From contig CAYXVE010000066.1 of the NCBI GenBank assembly GCA_964468435.1, positions 1-26,526 of the forward strand: DNA of 26,526 nucleotides. Reading direction: 5' to 3'. The notes below the pieces were generated by a model that saw only the letters and a program-made list of their open reading frames with translations, searched no databases and was not told where the DNA came from. How positions within the stretch are numbered: the first letter of the stretch is position 1; each line of letters starts with the position of its first letter. Below, in pieces: positions 17,110 to 22,865 of this stretch. Both the position numbers and the translations under genes were made by a program. Source of the DNA: JBCCTX01 sp964468435 (GTDB lineage Bacteria; Bacteroidota; Bacteroidia; J057).

Positions 17110-17126
17110 ATAGCAATTGTTGCTAT
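17110..17126. repeat. Perfect 7-bp inverted repeat, 3-base centre
   Basis: ATAGCAA (17110-17116), TTG, then TTGCTAT (17120-17126). It lies 77 bases before the ATG at 17204 and 35 bases after the end of the first inverted repeat. A possible operator for one of the flanking genes. Confidence 0.4.
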
Positions 17127-17203
17127 GATCAAACATAGATAGCATTTATAGTAAAGTACAGCGTTTCAATTACCAGATATTAACCCCTAAAAGATAACTA
17201 ACT

Positions 17204-17593
17204 ATGAAGACATTACTTACACTTGCCATTACAGCCATCTTCGCCATGCAGATTACTTTTACCAAAACCTTTACAGCTTCTGATCCACTCACCGTACAAG
17301 AGCAGATCAAGCGCAAGGTGGCATTTGACGTATTTGCCCGTGAGTATAATCTGGAAGGTAAGGTAGATGTTACCTTTACCATCGACGACTTACATATGAT
17401 ACGCATACATTGTATCACAGGAGATTCTGAAGAAATGATCAGATATGTAAAAAAGAGAATGGATAAACAGGAGATTTATGGAGAAGACCTACTAGTCAAT
17501 CAGCCTTATCGTATCTCTTTTGAATACTATGAGATGAATTCTCTAGGACTGAAACCCAAAAGTATTAACAGCAAAACCTCCCATTCTTTGTGA
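17204..17593 (+). CDS. Small secreted protein with TonB C-terminal-like domain
   Basis: A 129-residue protein with a signal peptide (K2, hydrophobic 4-18, probable cleavage about 20-26). Residues about 31-110 read like a TonB C-terminal/energy-transducer-type domain: VQEQIKRKVAFDVFAREYNLEGKV with the characteristic EGKVDVTFTID, then a helix SEEMIRYVKKRMDK and a last strand YRISFEYYE. Such short periplasmic proteins lacking the proline-rich spacer and membrane anchor of true TonB are common in Bacteroidota; their function is not established. The gene is divergent from the DUF350 gene and followed after 52 bases by an MBL-fold hydrolase on the same strand. The assignment rests on a motif pattern, not on a full match. 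Confidence 0.65.
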   Translation: MKTLLTLAITAIFAMQITFTKTFTASDPLTVQEQIKRKVAFDVFAREYNLEGKVDVTFTIDDLHMIRIHCITGDSEEMIRYVKKRMDKQEIYGEDLLVNQPYRISFEYYEMNSLGLKPKSINSKTSHSL

Positions 17594-17645
17594 TACGTTG
17601 TTTTCGTGCTTGATTTTTAATTAGTTTAAGTCTCAATTATAACTT

Positions 17646-18395
17646 ATGAAACTCATTGCTTTAGGCTCTGGGGGATGGTTTCCTTCACCTTTGAGACATA
17701 CCTGTACCTACTTATTGTCAACAGATCAGCATCTAGTTCTCATTGATACCGGTTCGGGTATCACCCGGCTTATGGACTATGCATGGTTACTTGATCGCTA
17801 TGATACTTTGCATATTATCTATACACATTATCACCACGATCATGTGGCAGGCCTGGGATATTTGCCTCATTTTGTCCAAGGTAAGAAATTGGTTATCAAA
17901 GGACCTGGGAAGCCCTATTATTCGCAGACCTGTGAAGATATCCTGTCTACTTATACCCGGGCTCCCTTTTTCCCCAAGTCCATTCATACCTTTACAGATC
18001 AGGTAGACATTTCTGATTATGATGAGTCAGGGTTTGAAATAGCAGGAATGAAAGTAAAAGTGCTCCAGCAGGTGCATGCAGATCACTCTTTCGGCCTTCA
18101 GGTTGAGGACCAGTTGTATTTCGCGACTGATACTGAGCCACTCGAAGAGACATTCAAACGTGCCACAGATACCAGGGTATTGGTCCATGAATGTTGGGGG
18201 ACAGAAGGAGATTTACCCGGACATAGTTCGGCAAGAGCCATTAAATCCTATTTGCAAAGATATCCCGTAGACCGTACCTATTTGATTCATGCCCATCCAT
18301 CCTGGAGATATCAAATACCTGCTGCAATCCAGGATGTGTTTCCAGTGGACATGCAGGTTACCTACATGATGGATGGGATGAATATCAATATTTAG
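17646..18395 (+). CDS. MBL-fold metallohydrolase (RNase Z-like group)
   Basis: A 249-residue cytoplasmic protein with the metallo-beta-lactamase fold. The metal-binding motif is H61-Y-H63-H-D65-H66 (HxHxDH). Further candidate ligands are H147 (ADHSFGLQVE), D162 (FATDTEP) and H215 (LIHAHPS). GHSSAR at 192-197 resembles the GHST motif of ribonuclease Z and related phosphodiesterases, as does the opening KLIALGSGG. It is shorter than typical RNase Z (about 300 residues) and I cannot assign a substrate. The stop codon overlaps the stop of the convergent msrA gene. Confidence 0.85.
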   Translation: MKLIALGSGGWFPSPLRHTCTYLLSTDQHLVLIDTGSGITRLMDYAWLLDRYDTLHIIYTHYHHDHVAGLGYLPHFVQGKKLVIKGPGKPYYSQTCEDILSTYTRAPFFPKSIHTFTDQVDISDYDESGFEIAGMKVKVLQQVHADHSFGLQVEDQLYFATDTEPLEETFKRATDTRVLVHECWGTEGDLPGHSSARAIKSYLQRYPVDRTYLIHAHPSWRYQIPAAIQDVFPVDMQVTYMMDGMNINI

Positions 18396-19072
18396 TGAGC
18401 TACTTGATCTTTCAACAGTTCAGGAAATTTGGCCTGAAATCGCTTGAGTCTGGGAATGGATACCCGCTGTACGTAGGGGTTATTGGGATTTTTCCTTTCA
18501 TAATCCTGATGGTAATCTTCTGCGGGATAGAATGCCTTAAGAGGTACTACTTCTGTTACGATTGGGTCATCAAAGGCATCGGATTCTTCCAGTTCTTTGA
18601 TGTAATTATTGACAATAGTCTTTTCTTCTTCATTGCGATAAAATATTACAGAACGGTACTGAGGACCCATATCTGGACCTTGACGGTTTTTGGTGGTCGG
18701 ATCATGTGATCCAAAAAATACTTTGATCAGTGTTTCATAATCCACAACGCTGGGGTCATAGTATATCTCTACTGCTTCGGCGTGATCGGTCATGGCTGAG
18801 CTTACAATATTGTAATTAGCTGTGGATGCCTTACCGCCAGAATAGCCGGAAATTACTTCTTCTACGCCTCTCACAGATTCGTAGATAGCTTCAACGCACC
18901 AAAAACAACCACTGGCAAAATAGGCTTTTTCCAGTTTCTGATATTTCTGAGATATTTTTTCATAGGAAAATTCAGGAATATCCAGTTTCTGAGACTGAGT
19001 CGTTTGACTACTTGTGTCGCATCCCTGAAATGCAAAAAGAAAGAGTGCTGAAAATAAGAGTTGATACCACAT
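18392..19072 (-). CDS. msrA: Peptide-methionine (S)-S-oxide reductase, probable lipoprotein
   Basis: A 226-residue MsrA with an N-terminal export signal: hydrophobic 3-16, then a relaxed lipobox ending in C18. The catalytic domain starts about residue 49 with YFASGCFWCVE at 51-61, in which C56 is the catalytic cysteine and E60-region acidic residues assist; GYSGG, YNIVSSAMTDHAEAVEIYYDP, GPQYRSVIFY and AEDYHQDY follow, all MsrA signatures. It reduces the S-epimer of methionine sulfoxide in proteins. The signal implies that this copy repairs periplasmic or envelope proteins. A serine hydrolase gene lies 117 bases upstream on the same strand. Confidence 0.95.
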   Translation of the reverse strand: MWYQLLFSALFLFAFQGCDTSSQTTQSQKLDIPEFSYEKISQKYQKLEKAYFASGCFWCVEAIYESVRGVEEVISGYSGGKASTANYNIVSSAMTDHAEAVEIYYDPSVVDYETLIKVFFGSHDPTTKNRQGPDMGPQYRSVIFYRNEEEKTIVNNYIKELEESDAFDDPIVTEVVPLKAFYPAEDYHQDYERKNPNNPYVQRVSIPRLKRFQAKFPELLKDQVAH

Positions 19073-19189
19073 ATTTTATTTTTGTTGATAGTACGGATTA
19101 ATGTTTCATAAAGATGTGATTTATCCCATAACTTACATATTTGTTCTAGGACATATATTTTAGTTGTTAACCTGTAGTGATCAGCGTTG

Positions 19190-20335
19190 TTATGATTTCC
19201 CCAATACTTTCCGAACCATTTCATCAATTTGGCTAGGCTGTAGCCAACGGGTGACGATCACCATATTTTCTGTAGGAACGATTACGATATAATTACCCCC
19301 AAATCCAGCAGCATAGTATATATTCTCTGGCACTTCTTCAAAGTATCTGGGACCTGCTGTATGATTCAGCCACCACATATAGCCGTAGTTGGGATTGGCC
19401 TGAGAGGGTTGCTGTACTTTTTCTATCCAGGCTTTGGAGATGAGTTGGCGATCTTTCCATTTGCCATTTCTCAAAAATAACAACCCAAAACGGGCATGGT
19501 CTAGGGTGTTGATAAATATACCACCGCCACTATGGCCACCCCCACTTACTGATTGCATCATTTGTCCATCTACGTTGACAAAACTGTTTTCATACCCATA
19601 CCAGCGCCAGGTTGTGGAAGCACCAATGGGGTCCATGATTTGTTCTTTTAACACTACAGGAAGGGGATGTCGCCATACCTGTAGCAGTGAGTAGGCAAGG
19701 ACATTGACACGCACATCATTATATTCAAAAACAGTACCTGGTTCATATAGATCCCGGTATTTCCAGTCATCGATCCCTCCTTCCTGGGGTGGACGGTCGG
19801 CCCAGTCTTGCATGCCAAAAAGCTCCCCCGACCAGTCTGAAGACTGGGTGAGTAAGTGCTCCCAGGTGATGCGGGAATTATGCGCACCTTCAAAGGTTCC
19901 ATCCCAAATATATTCAGCAACAGGATCGCTAAGATTGATCAATCCCTGGTCCCAGGCCAGGCCAGCTACCGTAGAGAGATAGCTCTTAGTAACGCTGAAG
20001 GTCATATCTACCCGGTCTATATCTCCCCACTGAGCGATGATATATCCATCTTTAAGAATCAGTCCGGCAGGTTTACCCCGGTCTTTTACAGGGCCTGCCA
20101 GATCGTGATAAGGCTCCCTTGCAAAACCCTCCAGAATGGCAATCTTTAGATCATAGGCACCTTCATATTCGTGTTCCTCAGCATATTGAACCGCAGTTTC
20201 AAGGGTCTCAGGGTTAAGCCCCATTTCTTCGGGTGTACGTGTTTCCCAGACATTCCGATCAGGATAGTAGAGACTTTGAGAAAAGGAAGTACATATGTAC
20301 AAACATAAGACAAGAACGGAATATGTTTTTTTCAT
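19190..20335 (-). CDS. Secreted serine hydrolase, beta-lactamase class C/PBP-like
   Basis: A 381-residue protein with a signal peptide (MKKTYSVLVLCLYICTSFSQ, cleavage about residue 20). It belongs to the beta-lactamase-related serine hydrolase family: SVTK at 114-117 is the SxxK nucleophile motif, Y205-N-D-V-R-V-N is the YxN-like tyrosine motif, and a glycine-rich GGGHSGGG about residue 263 occupies the KTG-equivalent region. Members include esterases, peptidases and amidases, so the substrate cannot be named; resistance to beta-lactams should not be assumed. The upstream gap (20336-20637) contains a possible short ORF and a palindrome. Confidence 0.88.
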   Translation of the reverse strand: MKKTYSVLVLCLYICTSFSQSLYYPDRNVWETRTPEEMGLNPETLETAVQYAEEHEYEGAYDLKIAILEGFAREPYHDLAGPVKDRGKPAGLILKDGYIIAQWGDIDRVDMTFSVTKSYLSTVAGLAWDQGLINLSDPVAEYIWDGTFEGAHNSRITWEHLLTQSSDWSGELFGMQDWADRPPQEGGIDDWKYRDLYEPGTVFEYNDVRVNVLAYSLLQVWRHPLPVVLKEQIMDPIGASTTWRWYGYENSFVNVDGQMMQSVSGGGHSGGGIFINTLDHARFGLLFLRNGKWKDRQLISKAWIEKVQQPSQANPNYGYMWWLNHTAGPRYFEEVPENIYYAAGFGGNYIVIVPTENMVIVTRWLQPSQIDEMVRKVLGKS

Positions 20336-20404
20336 AAAAAAATAACTAAGTGTTCATCGGATTTAACAGTTGGTTTTTCCTTGTTCAAATTACAAATAAT
20401 TATT

Positions 20405-20515
20405 TTACATATCTTCCCTGTTGTGGATGCTTCGCAATATTAAAGACCTCATAAAAAGCAATGCGAAAACCAGCGGAACAGTAGCTCCGATTTTCATGTA
20501 ACTTAATTCAATCAT
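20405..20515 (-). CDS. Possible 36-residue single-span membrane peptide
   Basis: An ATG-to-TAA frame of 36 codons on the minus strand. It starts MIELSYMKIG, has a hydrophobic segment at about residues 9-26 (IGATVPLVFALLFMRSLI) and ends in a charged tail with RSIHNRED. A second start (M7) is possible. The frame begins directly next to the 11-bp inverted repeat at 20516-20543. No homologue is recognised; an ORF of this length can occur by chance, but a clean membrane helix with a charged tail is suggestive. Confidence 0.3.
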   Translation of the reverse strand: MIELSYMKIGATVPLVFALLFMRSLILRSIHNREDM

Positions 20516-20543
20516 TGCGTAATTTTGCGAGAAAAATTACGCA
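20516..20543. promoter_or_regulatory. Perfect 11-bp inverted repeat, candidate operator
   Basis: TGCGTAATTTT (20516-20526) and its reverse complement AAAATTACGCA (20533-20543) flank GCGAGA. It covers the -33 element and most of the spacer of the putative promoter for the SnoaL-like gene and abuts the start of the 36-codon ORF. TTTT follows on the plus strand, so a weak terminator is the alternative, but no plus-strand gene ends here. Confidence 0.5.
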
Positions 20544-20552
20544 TTTTCTTTG
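20524..20552 (+). promoter_or_regulatory. Possible promoter for the SnoaL-like gene
   Basis: TTTG (20524-20527), 17 bases, then TTTCTTTG (20545-20552), one mismatch from TAnnTTTG. It would give a leader of about 80 bases before the ATG at 20638. Weak on its own; overlap with the inverted repeat adds some weight. Confidence 0.3.
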
Positions 20553-20637
20553 TTCAGGTCTCTGGGAAATCCACCAAACAAAAAGCGTGCATCATCGTAA
20601 AAAGAAAAAACGATGTTTAAACATTAATTAATTAATC

Positions 20638-20991
20638 ATGACTTACAAAGAAAAAGCACAAGACATTTACAACATGCTGGGGCAAGGACAGCTCATGGAA
20701 GCTTTTGATAAGTATTATGCAGAAAATATCGTCATGACAGAGCCTCGTGGTACCCGTGAGGGTAAGGCAACTTGTCGTGATTATGAAATCCAGTTTCTCA
20801 ACAACCTGCAGGAATTTCATGGATTGGATATTCATAGCGTGGCATCCGATGAAGAAAATGCCACTACATTTGTAGAATCGACCATGGATGTAACTTTCAA
20901 GGATGGAAACCGGGTAAAAATGGAGCAGGTAGCTGTACAGAAGTGGGAGGGAGATCAGATTGTACATGAGCGCTTTTATTACGAAAGCTGA
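20638..20991 (+). CDS. SnoaL-like/NTF2-fold protein
   Basis: A 117-residue cytoplasmic protein with the pattern of the SnoaL-like, NTF2-fold family: a helical start (TYKEKAQDIYNMLGQGQLMEAFDKYY), an acidic strand ENIVMTEPRGTREGKA at 29-44, then beta strands ENATTFVESTMDVTFKDG and MEQVAVQKWEGDQIVHERFYY. Members bind small hydrophobic ligands or act as cyclases or isomerases, but many have no known activity, and I see nothing that names the substrate. It is a single-gene unit closed by a strong terminator at 21022-21062. Confidence 0.85.
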   Translation: MTYKEKAQDIYNMLGQGQLMEAFDKYYAENIVMTEPRGTREGKATCRDYEIQFLNNLQEFHGLDIHSVASDEENATTFVESTMDVTFKDGNRVKMEQVAVQKWEGDQIVHERFYYES

Positions 20992-21021
20992 TCAAGCATT
21001 TACAGACTGGTTGAAGTAAAG

Positions 21022-21062
21022 CTACAGGAGTAACCTTTGTGAAGGTTGCTCCTGTAGTTTTT
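21022..21062 (+). terminator. Strong intrinsic terminator after the SnoaL-like gene
   Basis: A 16-bp stem (21022-21037 with 21042-21057, one G-U wobble, otherwise perfect) with a four-base loop TGTG is followed by TTTTT (21058-21062). A-rich bases before the stem could pair with the T-tract, so it may also work in the opposite direction. Confidence 0.9.
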
Positions 21063-21101
21063 AGTACCAGGGTAATCTTGTTGAAGGATGTGTATAAAAT
21101 G

Positions 21102-21131
21102 TTGTGAATTTTCAATGGGATTGTATATTTG
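21102..21131 (+). promoter_or_regulatory. Consensus Bacteroidota promoter for nuoE-carA
   Basis: TTG at 21102-21104, a 19-base spacer, and TATATTTG at 21124-21131, an exact match to the -7 consensus TAnnTTTG. The ATG at 21142 is only ten bases beyond the -7 element, so the mRNA would have a very short leader. It follows the terminator at 21022-21062, as expected for a new unit. Confidence 0.6.
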
Positions 21132-21141
21132 CACTTAACTT

Positions 21142-21687
21142 ATGGAAGAAATAAATCTAGCCTTTACCGAAGCAGAGAAAAAAGAGATCCAGAAGCATAT
21201 AGATAAATATCCGGATCGCCGCTCTGCTGTAATGCCTGCGTTATGGATTGCCCAGGAGAGATTTGGTTGGCTTTCCACGGATGTAATGAAGCTGGTGGCA
21301 AAGACGATAGACATGCCTTATGCGCATGTTTATGGCGTGGCATCTTTTTATACCATGTATTTCAAGGAAAATATAGCTCCTAATATCATTGAGATCTGTA
21401 CCTGTTTTTCTTGTGGCGAAGTAGGAGGCCTGGAAATGTATCAGTTTCTGAGAGATTTTTTGGAAGTAGATGAAAAAGGTAGGAGTAAGGATGGTAAGAT
21501 ATGGGTAAGGCAGGCGGAGTGTCTGGGAGCTTGCGATACTGCTCCCATGTGTCAAGTCAATAATCGCCGTTATGTACATCATCTAACTGAAGAGAAGGCA
21601 AAAGAACTCGTTGATAAAGTGCGTAATGGAGAAGAGATACCTTATGAGAAGATACCACTGTACGATCAAAGCGTTATAGAAGATTGA
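21142..21687 (+). CDS. nuoE: NADH-quinone oxidoreductase subunit E (24 kDa, [2Fe-2S])
   Basis: A 181-residue thioredoxin-like [2Fe-2S] protein of the NuoE/HoxE family. The cluster ligands are C86 and C91 (spacing Cx4C) and C127 and C131 (ECLGACDTAP, spacing Cx3C). C88 is an extra cysteine inside the first pair. The N-terminal helical part (RRSAVMPALWIAQERFGWLS, MPYAHVYGVASFYTMY) is typical. In complex I, NuoE pairs with NuoF (FMN and NADH site) in the peripheral arm; related E subunits serve NAD-linked hydrogenases and formate dehydrogenases. No nuoF or other nuo gene is in this window; the next gene is carA, whose ATG overlaps the stop (TGATG). The partner subunits must be encoded elsewhere. 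Confidence 0.93.
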   Translation: MEEINLAFTEAEKKEIQKHIDKYPDRRSAVMPALWIAQERFGWLSTDVMKLVAKTIDMPYAHVYGVASFYTMYFKENIAPNIIEICTCFSCGEVGGLEMYQFLRDFLEVDEKGRSKDGKIWVRQAECLGACDTAPMCQVNNRRYVHHLTEEKAKELVDKVRNGEEIPYEKIPLYDQSVIED

Positions 21688-22820
21688 TGATGAAGCAAAA
21701 AATGTACGAGCCAGCCTATCTTCTACTGGAAGATGGGCTTTTTTTTGAAGGTAAAGCCATAGGCAAGCGTGGCACTACAACTGGAGAGCTATGTTTTAAT
21801 ACCAGTATGACGGGATATCAGGAGGTATTTACAGATCCTTCTTATTACGGTCAAATCCTGATTGAGACGCATGTACATGTAGGTAATTATGGGGTACACA
21901 CCCGGGAATATGAGAGTTTTTCTGCTAAAATTGCCGGACTGGTCGTCCGCAATTTTTCCAATATTTACTCCAGGCATGAAGCTGTAGAATCATTGGACTC
22001 ATTCCTGACCCACAACAACATTGTGGGAATCACAGATGTTGATACACGTAAACTCGTAACACATATACGCCATAAAGGCGCCATGAACGGGATTATCTCT
22101 TCTGAAATTTCCATAAAGGGGCAACTGGAAAAAGAACTCAAAAAATGTCCTTCTATGGACGGATTGGAACTTTCATCAAAAGTAAGTACAGTTCAGCCTT
22201 ACTTTCACGGGAATCCCAATTCCAAATACCGTATCTCAGTACTCGACCTTGGCATTAAGAATAATATCCTGAAATGTTTGGCAAAGCGTGACTGCTATCT
22301 CAAGGTGTTTCCCGCCAAAACCAGCTTTGAAGAACTATCTTCCTTCAATCCGCATGGGTATTTTATTTCCAATGGACCAGGAGATCCTGCAGCGATGAAC
22401 TATGCTGTAAAAACAGTCAAAAAAATTCTGGAGGCCGACCGACCGTTTTTTGGAATCTGCTTGGGACACCAGATACTTGCACTTGCATGCGGTGTGCCTA
22501 CGTTCAAAATGCACCATGGCCATCGAGGTGCCAATCACCCTGTCAAGAATCTGCTACTAGGTAAATCTATGATTACCAGCCAAAACCATGGTTTTGGAGT
22601 ACAGAAAGAGGCGATAGACAACTCCCCGGATGTAGTCGTAACCCACGTTAATCTCAACGATCAGTCCATCGAAGGGATACGGATACGAAATAAAAAAGCA
22701 TTTTCTGTACAGTTTCACCCGGAGGCATCTCCAGGGCCGCATGATAATCATTACTTATTTGATGAATTTATCGAGCTGATCGAAATGGACTTGGAAGAAC
22801 AGAAGCAGATTACTATGTAG
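21687..22820 (+). CDS. carA: Carbamoyl-phosphate synthase small (glutaminase) subunit
   Basis: About 377 residues, full length for CarA. The N-terminal domain has the signatures GTTTGELCFNTSMTGYQEVF and DPSYYGQI; the C-terminal class I glutamine amidotransferase domain has GPGDP, the catalytic cysteine in FFGICLGHQ (C258 from the chosen start) and the catalytic histidine/glutamate in FHPEASPGPHD (H344, E346). It releases ammonia from glutamine for the large subunit CarB, feeding arginine and pyrimidine synthesis; carB is not in this window. The start is uncertain: TTG 21684, ATG 21687, ATG 21690 and ATG 21702 are in frame. I chose 21687 because TGATG couples it to the nuoE stop. Confidence 0.96.
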   Translation: MMKQKMYEPAYLLLEDGLFFEGKAIGKRGTTTGELCFNTSMTGYQEVFTDPSYYGQILIETHVHVGNYGVHTREYESFSAKIAGLVVRNFSNIYSRHEAVESLDSFLTHNNIVGITDVDTRKLVTHIRHKGAMNGIISSEISIKGQLEKELKKCPSMDGLELSSKVSTVQPYFHGNPNSKYRISVLDLGIKNNILKCLAKRDCYLKVFPAKTSFEELSSFNPHGYFISNGPGDPAAMNYAVKTVKKILEADRPFFGICLGHQILALACGVPTFKMHHGHRGANHPVKNLLLGKSMITSQNHGFGVQKEAIDNSPDVVVTHVNLNDQSIEGIRIRNKKAFSVQFHPEASPGPHDNHYLFDEFIELIEMDLEEQKQITM

Positions 22821-22821
22821 A

Positions 22822-22853
22822 TTGATATATTGCAGACCTGTCTGTTATTTTTG
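22822..22853 (+). promoter_or_regulatory. Possible promoter for thrA
   Basis: TTG at 22822-22824, a 21-base spacer and TATTTTTG at 22846-22853, an exact TAnnTTTG match. The ATG is at 22866, again implying a short leader with no room for a classical threonine attenuator. Confidence 0.45.
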
Positions 22854-22865
22854 AAATGATCTTGT

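Larger units (their letters stand above)
16826..17203. other. 378-base intergenic region between divergent genes
   Basis: An AT-rich region between the DUF350 gene (minus) and the TonB-C-like secreted protein gene (plus). I see no ORF with coding character and no known RNA. It holds two perfect inverted repeats (17048-17075 and 17110-17126). I did not find a convincing TTTG/TAnnTTTG promoter pair, though both divergent genes probably start transcription here. Confidence 0.5.
20336..20637. other. 302-base intergenic region
   Basis: This region separates the serine hydrolase (minus) from the SnoaL-like gene (plus). It contains a possible 36-codon ORF on the minus strand (20405-20515), a perfect 11-bp inverted repeat (20516-20543), a possible plus-strand promoter overlapping that repeat, and a weak 6-bp hairpin with an A-rich loop about 20592-20614. 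Confidence 0.5.

Noticed and set aside
22832..22852. CAGAC/GTCTG hairpin followed by a T-rich stretch before thrA, considered as terminator or attenuator
   Set aside because: The stem is only five base pairs with a two-base loop, it overlaps the putative promoter, and no threonine-rich leader peptide is present.
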